Shown: positions 26,449-33,496 of the stretch, piece after piece | Position numbering within the stretch: the stretch's first letter is position 1 | How the letters are laid out: each line of letters begins with the position of its first letter | Source: Candidatus Woesearchaeota archaeon | Lineage (GTDB): Archaea; Nanobdellota; Nanobdellia; Woesearchaeales; UBA10216 | NCBI GenBank assembly: GCA_016185705.1 | Contig: JACPMZ010000007.1 | Location: 43,157 to 107,156, forward strand | Length of the DNA: 64,000 bases | Direction: 5' to 3' | Notes under the pieces: generated by a model | What the model saw: the letters and a program-made list of their open reading frames with translations, nothing else | Told to the model about the DNA's origin: nothing | Database searches by the model: none | Made by a program: the position numbers and the translations under genes

Positions 26449-26529
26449 AAGCCCTGAAAGCTGCAAATTTGTATATAAATGTTGTTTTATTGTAAATTTT
26501 CCAATGGCAACCAGCCCTGCTTCTGCCTG

Positions 26530-26580
26530 AGCGCTTTATTTTCCCCTCCCTTATCTTCGAGGGAGGGAAAATAAAGCGCT
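26530..26580. repeat. Palindromic intergenic repeat in a divergent gap
   Basis: Arms AGCGCTTTATTTTCCC and GGGAAAATAAAGCGCT pair perfectly. The inner CTCCCT/AGGGAG follows a one-base bulge. It lies between divergent genes (GluRS and 26727), so it cannot be a terminator there. Confidence 0.85.
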
Positions 26581-26726
26581 TGCTGAGTATCATCGGAAAC
26601 TTTACATAACATCTGTTCAGCGAATCTTCTGCCATTTCTCCAGCATTGCAAATGATTCGCAGCATCAAATACTGTAAATAATATATATGCGTTACCTATA
26701 TTAACCAGCTCTACGCCACTTGCTTT

Positions 26727-26951
26727 GTGACAGGACTGACAGAAACAGTAAAACAGTCAACGTGGCAGCTGGGTCCGGAAGTGCCGCTGGAAGCTGAATG
26801 CCTAAATTGCGGCGATGAGATGCAGAGAATTGGCGTTTATTTGATAGTGGAGGGCGAGCATCGGTCTGCGGAGCTGCCCAGAGTCAGAGGCGACTACTGC
26901 ATGCCGTGTCTGGATTTGCCAAAAACGGCGCCAGCCATGTACTTCGGCTAA
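26727..26951 (+). CDS. Small zinc-ribbon-like protein
   Basis: 74 residues from a GTG. Two CxxC pairs (CLNCG at about 26-29 and CMPC at about 59-62) suggest one zinc site. A TATATATG element near 26683 fits a short-leader transcript. No family recognised, and no obvious partner next to it. Confidence 0.5.
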   Translation: MTGLTETVKQSTWQLGPEVPLEAECLNCGDEMQRIGVYLIVEGEHRSAELPRVRGDYCMPCLDLPKTAPAMYFG

Positions 26952-26993
26952 TCCGCAACTTTTAAATACATAGTTCCAACTTCTTCAGGTTAT

Positions 26994-27129
26994 GGGCCGG
27001 TAGTTAAACCTGGTATAATGCGCCCTTGGCTTGGGTGACCAACGCAGTTAATCCTGCTTGCGCTCATGAGGCTCCGGGTTCAAATACCTGGCTGCGCTCA
27101 GCGTCAGGCTGAATGTCCCGGCCGGTCCA
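26994..27129 (+). tRNA. tRNA-Ala (GGC) with two 31-nt insertions
   Basis: Acceptor arms GGGCCGG/CCGGTCC pair with the alanine-specific G3:U70 wobble, and the discriminator is A. The anticodon stem CGCCC/GGGTG closes loop TTGGCTT (anticodon GGC). Two 31-base segments interrupt the mature form: 27038-27068 after the anticodon stem, before variable loop AGGCT, and 27086-27116 inside or at the end of the T loop (TTCAAAT). Removing both leaves a regular 74-nt tRNA with T stem CCGGG/CCCGG. Both insertions fold into short helices. They are read as introns at non-canonical positions. T at position 37 is unusual. Confidence 0.8.
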
Positions 27130-27165
27130 TAATCTTTTTAAAGCGATTTTAACTGAGCGCGCTTC

Positions 27166-28050
27166 ATGAAAAAGGGAATAATCCTGTCGGTTGCGTCGTC
27201 ATTTTTTATCGGAACAAACAATGTCATTTCAAAATACCTGCTGCAGCACCTTAACATACTGTCTTTGATTTCGGTGTGGTTCGCATTTGCCGCAATAATC
27301 AATTTGCTTGTTGCCGCTTATGCCAACAGGAAAAAGTTTGTGCAGGAGGCAATCAGCAGCAAAAAAGCCGGGTTAATAATAGGGCTGAGCAACATCGCAT
27401 CTGCAGGAACATTTTTTGCTTCAATACACCTGCTGGGGCCGGCGCCGACAGCGTTTTTCCTGAAACTTGAAGTAATCTTTCTCGTACTTCTTGGCTATCT
27501 GTTCTTAAAAGAAAAACTGAACCTCTGGGAAATCGCCGGAATGATTACAGCCATCGCAGGAGGATTTGTTTATGCTTTCTCTTCCGCAGAACTAAGCGCG
27601 AATGCGTACGTTGCCGTAATTTCGGCGCTGGCAATAGCAATAAATACGATACTGATACGCCATTACGTTCAAAAGCATTCCATCACCATCCTGCAGGCAT
27701 ACAGGACTCTAATCACTGCCCTTGTTTTTTCCCTCGCGGCAATCTCCACAAAACAGCTTCAAATTCCCGCGGCAAGCTTAATCGCGCTCGCAGCCATCGG
27801 CTCCGTGCTAAGCGCAGTCATAGGGGTGGGCCTGCATTATTCATCGCTAAAGCACATAAAGGCAGCTCTCTCAGGCATAATCAGGAATCTGGACCCGGTT
27901 GTGGTTACGGCCTACGCATATCTTCTGTTTGGAACCTCTCCCGGGCTGCAGGAATGGATTGGCGGAGCAATAATACTTGCCGGAGTAACGCTGACCGTGG
28001 TGTCCATGAGCCGCAATAAACTTTATAAAAGCGCAAAGATGCAGCCATGA
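27166..28050 (+). CDS. EamA/DMT-family transporter
   Basis: 294 residues with about ten hydrophobic segments arranged as two five-helix repeats, typical of the drug/metabolite transporter superfamily (SSFFIGTNNVISKYLL near the start, AYLLFGTSPGLQEWIGGAII near the end). Probably an exporter or importer of small metabolites, with unknown substrate. It starts 37 bases after tRNA-Ala and is followed one base later by the HIT gene. Confidence 0.85.
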   Translation: MKKGIILSVASSFFIGTNNVISKYLLQHLNILSLISVWFAFAAIINLLVAAYANRKKFVQEAISSKKAGLIIGLSNIASAGTFFASIHLLGPAPTAFFLKLEVIFLVLLGYLFLKEKLNLWEIAGMITAIAGGFVYAFSSAELSANAYVAVISALAIAINTILIRHYVQKHSITILQAYRTLITALVFSLAAISTKQLQIPAASLIALAAIGSVLSAVIGVGLHYSSLKHIKAALSGIIRNLDPVVVTAYAYLLFGTSPGLQEWIGGAIILAGVTLTVVSMSRNKLYKSAKMQP

Positions 28051-28051
28051 C

Positions 28052-28462
28052 ATGAAAGACTGCATATTCTGCAAGATAGTGAAAGGAGATGTTGCTGCAT
28101 ACAAGCTGTACGAGGATGACGATATAATATCATTTCTGGACATTTTCCCCATACACCCCGGCCATGCGCTGGTAGTGCCGAAAAAGCACAGCGTAGACAT
28201 ATTTGACACCGACGAGGAAACTATGGGAAAAATGATGAAAGTCGCAAAAAAGCTCTCGCCAAGCGTAATGAAGGGAACAAAGGCAAACGGCATCAACATA
28301 GGCATGAACAACAGGGCGGCAGCAGGGCAGGAAGTCCTGCATGCGCATGTCCACATCATACCCCGCTACGATGACGACGGGCTGAAGGCATGGAGCAAAA
28401 ACCTGTTCAAGGACGACAAGCACAAAAAAGAATTGTATGAGGCTATAAAAAAAGAACTATGA
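28052..28462 (+). CDS. HIT family nucleotide hydrolase or transferase
   Basis: 136 residues. The histidine triad HAHVH is at 97-101 followed by IIPR. The N-terminal C-x2-C (CIFCKIV) is the usual partial zinc site of Hint-type proteins. These enzymes cleave nucleoside phosphoramidates or AMP conjugates. It overlaps the next gene by 4 bases. Confidence 0.93.
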   Translation: MKDCIFCKIVKGDVAAYKLYEDDDIISFLDIFPIHPGHALVVPKKHSVDIFDTDEETMGKMMKVAKKLSPSVMKGTKANGINIGMNNRAAAGQEVLHAHVHIIPRYDDDGLKAWSKNLFKDDKHKKELYEAIKKEL

Positions 28463-28788
28463 TAACTTTTGACGACTTTCTGAAATTGGATGTGCGGGTT
28501 GGAAAAATAACTGAGGCCGAAGATTTTCCGGAAGCAAGAAAACCGTCATACAAACTAAAAATTGACTTTGGCAGCGAAATTGGAGTTAAGACTTCTGGTG
28601 CGCAAATAACCCAATACTCGAAAGAAGAGCTAAAAGGAAAACTCGTTCTTGCTGTTGTCAATTTCCCACCCAAGCAAATAGCAAACTTCAGGTCAGAAGC
28701 GCTGACGCTTGGCGTGCCCGGCAAGAATGGCGAAGTTGTGCTTGTAACGCCTGACAGCGAAGTGGAAATCGGCGGCAGGGTGTTCTGA
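28459..28788 (+). CDS. CsaA-like tRNA-binding domain protein
   Basis: 109 residues forming a complete OB-fold of the CsaA/Arc1p/MetRS-C type: FLKLDVRVGKITEAEDFPEA, then the usual strand ending VNFPPKQIANFRSEALTLGV. Stand-alone members bind tRNA-like RNA and form dimers. Translationally coupled to the HIT gene. Confidence 0.9.
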   Translation: MITFDDFLKLDVRVGKITEAEDFPEARKPSYKLKIDFGSEIGVKTSGAQITQYSKEELKGKLVLAVVNFPPKQIANFRSEALTLGVPGKNGEVVLVTPDSEVEIGGRVF

Positions 28789-28932
28789 ACCAAAAATGCC
28801 GGAAATTCTGCGGAAACTATGAAAATCTTCCGGCATGCCTGCCAACCGGAAAGTTTGCTGAAAAGTTGCAGGATTATCCGGATTCCCCGATTAAAAAGCT
28901 TTATAAAACTTCTCCTGTTGTCAGAAGGCAAT

Positions 28933-29071
28933 GGCGGTGTAGCTCAGCTTGGTTAGAGCGCTACAGCTTTGTGGCGAGGCTCATATGTTTGAGCGATGAC
29001 CGAAAGGGATGACTGACTCAAACTCTAACCGAGACACGTAAAGGTCGGGAGTTCAAATCTCCTCACCGCCA
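28933..29071 (+). tRNA. tRNA gene with interrupted anticodon region (identity not assigned)
   Basis: Acceptor arms GGCGGTG/CACCGCC, D arm GCTC-AGCTTGGTTA-GAGC, and T arm GGGAG-TTCAAAT-CTCCT with discriminator A are all clear. About 65 bases too many lie between the D and T arms, so an intron is expected. I could not find one splice choice that restores a paired anticodon stem with T33. TGT or GTG in GCTTTGTGG are candidate anticodons. The extra segment contains a 7-bp stem GTTTGAG (28987-28993)/CTCAAAC (29017-29023) enclosing GATGA and CTGA elements like a kink-turn. Confidence 0.6.
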
Positions 29072-29223
29072 TTTCTTTGTCCAAGAACTATTTCGTCAAG
29101 CTCGCCGCCCAGCTTTCCGGGCCTGCGGGAATAAGACTGCAGCACAACATCGTCATGAATCGTGTAAGGGTAGCTGCCGCTCATGTACATTAAAGCGCGC
29201 AACGACCTGTATGAGCTGTCCAT
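29053..29223 (-). CDS. Small uncharacterised protein or gene remnant
   Basis: 56 codons from the ATG at 29223 (SYRSLRALMYMSGSYPY, then DDVVLQSYSRRPGKLGGEL). The composition looks coding, and a TTTTAATA box about 25 bases upstream fits a leaderless start. The frame is also open for about 20 codons upstream, across the 29258 repeat, so it might instead be a truncated gene. Its end overlaps the 3' arm of the tRNA gene on the opposite strand. No homologue recognised. Confidence 0.35.
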   Translation of the reverse strand: MDSSYRSLRALMYMSGSYPYTIHDDVVLQSYSRRPGKLGGELDEIVLGQRNGGEEI

Positions 29224-29257
29224 TGCATTTTTGGAGTCGGGCTGAATATTAAAAGTT

Positions 29258-29272
29258 AACGCCGGGATTGGG
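29258..29272. repeat. Far copy of the tRNA-Ser 3' end (att-like)
   Basis: AACGCCGGGATTGGG shares 14 consecutive bases (ACGCCGGGATTGGG) with the 3' end of tRNA-Ser at 29856-29869. Together they bracket the doc cassette as direct repeats, the arrangement left by integration into a tRNA 3' end. Confidence 0.7.
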
Positions 29273-29275
29273 CTG

Positions 29276-29374
29276 CTAAAGTTGACCTATTCTTTTTAGA
29301 AAGTCCTTGTATTCTCTTATTATTACATCTACGGTTTCTAAGAATTTGCTTGTCTTTTTATCTTTTGAATTCAT
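29276..29374 (-). CDS. 32-residue protein encoded after doc
   Basis: Starts at an ATG preceded by GAGGAGG at ideal spacing and overlaps the end of doc. It encodes a Lys-rich helical peptide (MNSKDKKTSKFLETVDVI, then REYKDFLKRIGQL). The stop lies 4 bases from the tRNA-derived repeat, so it fills the rest of the cassette. It could be a small antitoxin or regulator of Doc. This is inferred only from position and the strong ribosome-binding site. Confidence 0.45.
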   Translation of the reverse strand: MNSKDKKTSKFLETVDVIIREYKDFLKRIGQL

Positions 29375-29747
29375 TTATTTTTCCTCCTCTAAGCCATTTT
29401 TTAATTTCTGAGTCTTTGTAGTAATCTTCTCTTATGCCCTGCAATACGTTAGCTGGCGTTGCTTTATTAACTTTTGGTTTTTCTCCGTTGTAAAGAAGAA
29501 AGTTTTCAACAACCGTAAAAGCAGTTCTTCGGTTACCGCTTGCAAAAGGATGTGCCTGAATTATTCCCTTAAATAAAATCACAGATTTTTCGTACAGGTC
29601 TCCTCGCTTCTTCTTTGCCAAATCCAGTGCATCCTCTATCTTGCGCAGACTAAGTACTTCGTGTTTATCTGCCTTCTTTATTTTGATCTCTGCAACAACT
29701 TTGGCGTTTACAGCCACTATATCTTCAACGGCAGGGTACTTTATCAT
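29358..29747 (-). CDS. doc: Doc/Fic-type toxin domain protein
   Basis: 129 residues, a single Doc-like domain. The catalytic loop reads HPFASGNRR (66-74): the conserved His and the anion-binding GNRR are present, but the acidic or Asn position of Fic/Doc loops is Ser70. Doc kinases phosphorylate EF-Tu, while Fic relatives transfer AMP. No Phd antitoxin is adjacent; the only partner candidate is the 32-residue frame at 29276. AT-rich compared with neighbours, and flanked by copies of the tRNA-Ser 3' end, so probably acquired. Confidence 0.85.
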   Translation of the reverse strand: MIKYPAVEDIVAVNAKVVAEIKIKKADKHEVLSLRKIEDALDLAKKKRGDLYEKSVILFKGIIQAHPFASGNRRTAFTVVENFLLYNGEKPKVNKATPANVLQGIREDYYKDSEIKKWLRGGKINEFKR

Positions 29748-29787
29748 AATATAACCAAGATATTGGCGCCTTATAAAAGTTTATTAA

Positions 29788-29836
29788 AACGCCGGGATTG
29801 GGACAGACTCACTCTGTTCGTAGCCCCAATCCCGGC
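29788..29836. repeat. Inner copy of tRNA-Ser 3' end with inverted partner
   Basis: A second direct copy (GCCGGGATTGGG, 29791-29802) is followed after 21 bases by an inverted copy CCCCAATCCCGGC (29824-29836), so the segment can fold into a 12-bp hairpin with CACTCTGTTCGTA in its loop. A related CTCACT...GTTCGTA stretch occurs beside tRNA-Glu at 33449. Confidence 0.65.
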
Positions 29837-29856
29837 TCTGTTCGCTTCGCTCACTA

Positions 29857-29939
29857 CGCCGGGATTGGGATTTGAACCCAAATAGCTTTCGCAACCCGCT
29901 CTCGAGGCGGACAGACGCACCGAATCGTCTACTCCCGGC
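29857..29939 (-). tRNA. tRNA-Ser (CGA)
   Basis: 83 nt, type II. Acceptor GCCGGGA/TCCCGGC, discriminator G as in serine tRNAs. Anticodon stem TCCGC/GCGGG with loop CTCGAGA (anticodon CGA). The long variable arm contains GC-GAAA-GC, and the T arm is TTGGG-TTCAAAT-CCCAA. No intron. Confidence 0.93.
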
Positions 29940-29965
29940 ATGCAGAGAATATAATGCGCTGCGAT

Positions 29966-30397
29966 TTAAATGTTTCCAGAACCCGACTGGGCAGCCAGCA
30001 GCTCCATGTAGGATGGCTGAACCCTCAGAATGTCCATTGCCGTAATTATGCCAACAACAACGTTGTCGCTAACCACAGGCAGGTGCTTTATCTTTTTGCC
30101 GTTAAGCTTTAGCATGGCATCATACAAGCTGGTGTTCGGCTCTACAGTAATAACATCAGTCGTCATAATATCTTTCACCAGAATTTTATTGGAGTCAAGC
30201 CCCTTCGCAACAACTTTCCTTGCAAAATCCTTCTCAGTGATTATGCCAACAATGGCGTTGTTCTCCGTAATAATGGCGCTGCTAACCCTTTCAGCAGCCA
30301 TGACCTCTGCGCACTGCTTTGCTGTTGTGCCCGGAGTTACCTCTACCAAATCCTTGTTCATGAATTCTGAAACTGTATAATATTCCTCAGGTTTCAT
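29966..30397 (-). CDS. CBS-domain pair protein
   Basis: 143 residues from the ATG at 30397, chosen because a TTTTATAC box lies about 26 bases upstream. The longer frame runs back into a palindrome. Two CBS motifs are visible (VSEFMNKDLVEVTPGTTAKQ and VKDIMTTDVITVEPNTSLYD), each ending in VGIIT. Such stand-alone pairs bind adenine nucleotides and act as energy sensors or regulators. No partner enzyme is adjacent. Confidence 0.9.
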   Translation of the reverse strand: MKPEEYYTVSEFMNKDLVEVTPGTTAKQCAEVMAAERVSSAIITENNAIVGIITEKDFARKVVAKGLDSNKILVKDIMTTDVITVEPNTSLYDAMLKLNGKKIKHLPVVSDNVVVGIITAMDILRVQPSYMELLAAQSGSGNI

Positions 30398-30481
30398 AGT
30401 GAAAAGCGTGATAGGAAGCGTGTATAAAAATTTTTTGGGCTGGGCAAACCATTCTTGCAGCCCGCAAGCCCAGCTTCTCCC

Positions 30482-30529
30482 GCTGCTTTTTTCCCTACCT
30501 CTAAATTTTAATGGAGGGAAAAAAGCAGC
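30482..30529. repeat. Palindromic intergenic repeat in a divergent gap
   Basis: Arms GCTGCTTTTTTCCCT and AGGGAAAAAAGCAGC pair perfectly around ACCTCTAAATTTTAATGG. It lies between the CBS and stomatin genes, which point away from each other. Confidence 0.85.
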
Positions 30530-30627
30530 AGGCATGCAATGTAAACAAGGCGCGGAAACGTGGAGGCATGGTCAAAATAACAAAAATATAAATAGTAGTA
30601 AAACTTTTGGCTTCCCCGGGGTGTGAG

Positions 30628-31389
30628 GTGGCTATATTCGGAATTTCAGCGTTTGTGTACGTGTTTATTTTCTTAGCAGCTGCTGTGCTGCCGGCAATAT
30701 TCAAAATTGTCAACCAGTATGAGCGCGGAGTAAAATTTACTCTCGGAAAGTTTTCAGGCATCATGGAGCCCGGATTAAGGATAGTTATCCCTGTGCTTCA
30801 GAGCTGGAACAGGATAGATATGCGTGTCCGCACAGTAGACGTGCCGAGCCAGGACTGCGTAAGCAAGGACAATGTTACAATCAAAGTCAACGCGGTGCTT
30901 TATTTCAGGGTAGCGGATGCCAGGGATGCAGTCATTGAAGTTGAAAATTTCAACTTTGCAGTTTCCCAGCTCGCGCAGACAACCATGAGAAACATAGTGG
31001 GCGAGTTTGAGCTTGATGAAATCCTGCAGAAACGCGAGGAAGTTTCTAAAAAGATTCAGGCAATAGTTGACAGGGACACTGACCCCTGGGGCATCAAGGT
31101 GGAGAAGATTGAGCTGAAGGACATTGAGCTGCCTGACACCATGAAAAGGGCAATGGCGCATCAGGCAGAAGCTGAGCGCGACCGAAGAGCCAGGGTTACA
31201 CTGGCTTTGGGCGAGCAGCAGGCAGCGGAAAAGCTTACAGAAGCCGGCAGGGCAATGGGAAAAGAGCCGGCAGCGATGCAACTAAGACTGTTCCAGACAA
31301 TGTCTGATATTTCCACAGAGAAGAACAGCACCATCATTGTTCCTGTGCCTGTTGAGCTGCTTGATTTCTTTAAGAAGAAAACAAAATAA
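30628..31389 (+). CDS. Stomatin/SPFH (slipin) family membrane protein
   Basis: 253 residues from the GTG at 30628. A TTG at 30607 would lie at or before the expected transcript start from the ATATAAAT box at 30585-30593. One N-terminal membrane segment (about 5-25), then the band-7 domain (ERGVKFTLGKFSGIMEPGL, VDVPSQDCVSKDNVTI) and the usual coiled-coil helix AEAERDRRARVTLALGE. These proteins oligomerise on membranes and often partner with NfeD proteases, which are not seen here. Confidence 0.92.
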   Translation: MAIFGISAFVYVFIFLAAAVLPAIFKIVNQYERGVKFTLGKFSGIMEPGLRIVIPVLQSWNRIDMRVRTVDVPSQDCVSKDNVTIKVNAVLYFRVADARDAVIEVENFNFAVSQLAQTTMRNIVGEFELDEILQKREEVSKKIQAIVDRDTDPWGIKVEKIELKDIELPDTMKRAMAHQAEAERDRRARVTLALGEQQAAEKLTEAGRAMGKEPAAMQLRLFQTMSDISTEKNSTIIVPVPVELLDFFKKKTK

Positions 31390-31457
31390 TTGAAGCTGCC
31401 TTCAAGTCCTGCTGCGATAGTGTTAAATTAGGAGGATGGAAGTGCAATAAAGAAACG

Positions 31458-31513
31458 ATGACCGCAGGGTCAGGAAATGTGTTCCTCAAAAAACCCGGTG
31501 ACCCTGCGGTCAT
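31458..31513. repeat. 15-bp inverted repeat spanning a gene 3' end
   Basis: ATGACCGCAGGGTCA (31458-31472) and TGACCCTGCGGTCAT (31499-31513) are exact reverse complements, 26 bases apart. The right arm codes for part of YDRRVT of the hydrolase and the left arm lies at its stop. It sits between convergent genes and could fold as a terminator. Confidence 0.75.
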
Positions 31514-32327
31514 ATTCTTTGCCTGCCATTTCCCTGGCGTCAGCGTGGTTTGCGCCTTCAACAATCCACAGCTCTGCGTTTGGATTTGCTTTCTTCAGCT
31601 GATGAGCGTTCGCAACAGGGATTTGGTCGTCAACAGCGCCGTGGATTAAAAATACCGGCGTGTTCAGGTTCTGAATGCTTTTCTCAGGCGAAACATCCGC
31701 AACATTGATGTTGAGCATTAGTTTGGAAAGAATCTTAGTAGCAGCGATGAAAAGCGGCTTAAAGATTCCGAATTGCCTGTATGATTCTGCAAGCATGTTA
31801 TCCAATGTTGCAAAGCTGCTGTCCGCAACTACCGCATTGATATTGCTGTTTTTTGCTTCCATGATTGCGACTGCTCCTCCAAGAGAGAAGCCGTAAGCGC
31901 CCACAGCATGATTTCTGCCGCGCAAATGCCTGACTGCTGCCTCCAAATCCTTCTGCTCGTGAAAGCCGACTGAAGTGTAGCTGCCGCCGCTTTTGCCCAA
32001 GTACCTGAAGTCAAACAAAAGCAGGTTGAACTGCTCCTGAAGAAATAATGAATGCTCAAGAATGTTGCCCTTGTCATAGGGATATCCGTGCAGAACAATA
32101 ACTGTCTTGTTTGTCTTGCTTTTGGCTGGAATATGCCATGCGTCCAGCTCAATGTTGTCGGAGGTTGTCAGCTTAACGCTCTCATACCCAAGGTTAAAGT
32201 CAGCAGGAGTTACGTCGCTTGCTGCTCTTTCAGGTCTGATTCCGGAATAAAAGGTTGAGAAGGAAACTGCAACGATTATTATAACTGCCGCAATTACCGC
32301 TATCCAGATTAGCTTTAGATAAGGCAT
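31470..32327 (-). CDS. Membrane-anchored alpha/beta hydrolase
   Basis: 285 residues. An N-terminal anchor (about 5-25) is followed by an alpha/beta hydrolase domain with nucleophile elbow GFSLGG, the acidic residue in HGAVDDQIP and the catalytic His in GANHADA. The HGYPYDKG segment provides the oxyanion hole. The enzyme probably faces outside, and the substrate is unknown. A TTAAATAG box lies about 28 bases before the ATG. Confidence 0.88.
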   Translation of the reverse strand: MPYLKLIWIAVIAAVIIIVAVSFSTFYSGIRPERAASDVTPADFNLGYESVKLTTSDNIELDAWHIPAKSKTNKTVIVLHGYPYDKGNILEHSLFLQEQFNLLLFDFRYLGKSGGSYTSVGFHEQKDLEAAVRHLRGRNHAVGAYGFSLGGAVAIMEAKNSNINAVVADSSFATLDNMLAESYRQFGIFKPLFIAATKILSKLMLNINVADVSPEKSIQNLNTPVFLIHGAVDDQIPVANAHQLKKANPNAELWIVEGANHADAREMAGKEYDRRVTGFFEEHIS

Positions 32328-32370
32328 GCTGCCTTGATATGGAAAATTCTATTTAAGCTTTGTTAAAAAT

Positions 32371-32385
32371 ATGCCTCGTCTGGGA
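32371..32385. repeat. Far copy of the tRNA-Glu 3' end (att-like)
   Basis: ATGCCTCGTCTGGGA matches 14 of 15 bases of the tRNA-Glu 3' end and its next bases at 33496-33510 (ATGCCTCGTCCGGGA). The two direct copies bracket the Fic gene. Confidence 0.7.
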
Positions 32386-32414
32386 ACTATGCTCTTTTGT
32401 TAATAATCAGGGAT

Positions 32415-33377
32415 TTATTTAAGGTATTTGACGTATACCTTGAAGAAATTTTCATAAGTGTTATTGTGTTTCTCTATAAGGAACCTGCTTAACTTCTCTT
32501 CATATCCCCTGTCGAAAGCTTCCAAGCAGTTTAGGTAGGATAATCTGTGTGTTTTTCTTATGATTAGCGGCGGGTAGTTGTGGCTTAGCAGCATTATGTT
32601 AATTAGCAGCCTTCCCACCCTGCCGTTGCCATCCTCGAATGGGTGTATCTTCTCAAACTTCCCATGGAATGTGGCTGCTCTTTGCAGCGGATGAATGTCT
32701 TTTTTTTCATGATACCAGCTTATCAGTGCACCCATTTCTTCCTTTACCTTTTCGGGAGGTGATGTTTTTGCTGTTCGTCCAAGCAGGAAGTTTGGCAGTT
32801 TTTTGTAGCCGGCAGCCACGCCTGTGTTCTTGACAAGGATTTTGTGCAGCTCAATTATGCCTTTCTCGCTTACTTTTAGCTTGTTCAAAAAGACAAGCTT
32901 CATTGCCTCTCTGGTGTTCAGAGTCTCGTAAATCTCGCGAAGGTCTTTTCCTTCCAGCGTTTTTTTCTCGTGCAAAACAATGATTACGTCTTTTAGAGTC
33001 AGCGAGTTGCCCTCTATGGCATTTGATTCGTAAGTGAAGTTGACCGCAAACCGATCGATTACGTCTTGGAGCTGCTTCTCGCTGATTTTTTTTACGAGTT
33101 CACGATACTCAAGTTTTCGCTCCTCAAGCGCCCTTATGGTTTCTTTGCTAAATGTGCCTGATTTTCTGTAAAAATCCTCTGCGTATCCTATTAGGGAGCT
33201 GCTCGCCTTTTTGTTTAGATAACTTTCAGATTGGCCGATTTCTTCAAGCCCTGAGTCCGGTTTGTACTCCTTTAAGTAAACCGAAAACTTCTTTACTCTG
33301 CCATCGGGAAGCCTTACTGATTTCTCAAGATAGTATCTTGCTTTTCCTTTGATGGTTTTTTTGCTTACAAACGCCAT
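32415..33377 (-). CDS. Fic-domain protein (self-inhibited type)
   Basis: 320 residues. The full Fic motif HPFEDGNGR lies at 245-253, preceded by the N-terminal inhibitory helix motif S-x3-EGN (SNAIEGN, 118-124), which blocks ATP in class II Fic proteins. These enzymes AMPylate target proteins. The N-terminal 60 residues are basic and may bind nucleic acid. The promoter is embedded in a 13-bp inverted repeat (33387-33429). Flanked by copies of the tRNA-Glu 3' end, suggesting arrival as a cassette. Confidence 0.93.
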   Translation of the reverse strand: MAFVSKKTIKGKARYYLEKSVRLPDGRVKKFSVYLKEYKPDSGLEEIGQSESYLNKKASSSLIGYAEDFYRKSGTFSKETIRALEERKLEYRELVKKISEKQLQDVIDRFAVNFTYESNAIEGNSLTLKDVIIVLHEKKTLEGKDLREIYETLNTREAMKLVFLNKLKVSEKGIIELHKILVKNTGVAAGYKKLPNFLLGRTAKTSPPEKVKEEMGALISWYHEKKDIHPLQRAATFHGKFEKIHPFEDGNGRVGRLLINIMLLSHNYPPLIIRKTHRLSYLNCLEAFDRGYEEKLSRFLIEKHNNTYENFFKVYVKYLK

Positions 33378-33386
33378 AAGAATAGC

Positions 33387-33429
33387 GTAACCCTACAAAT
33401 ATATAAATTTTTCTATTTTGTAGGGTTAC
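33387..33429 (-). promoter_or_regulatory. Inverted repeat enclosing the TATA box of the Fic gene
   Basis: GTAACCCTACAAA (33387-33399) and TTTGTAGGGTTAC (33417-33429) are perfect reverse complements on either side of the TTTATATAT box (minus strand). The left arm reaches the expected transcript start about 10 bases before the ATG. A repressor bound here would block TBP access. Autoregulation is an inference. Confidence 0.7.
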
Positions 33430-33434
33430 CCGAA

Positions 33435-33446
33435 TCGTCCGGGACT
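33435..33446. repeat. Inner partial copy of tRNA-Glu 3' end
   Basis: TCGTCCGGGACT repeats the tRNA-Glu T-arm end (TCGTCCGGGATT at 33501) 66 bases away. It is followed by CTCACTTGCGTTCGTAATCC, similar to the segment after the inner tRNA-Ser copy at 29791. Confidence 0.55.
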
Positions 33447-33496
33447 GGCTCACTTGCGTTCGTAATCCCTGGCGAGACTGCGAATGACAATGAGCA

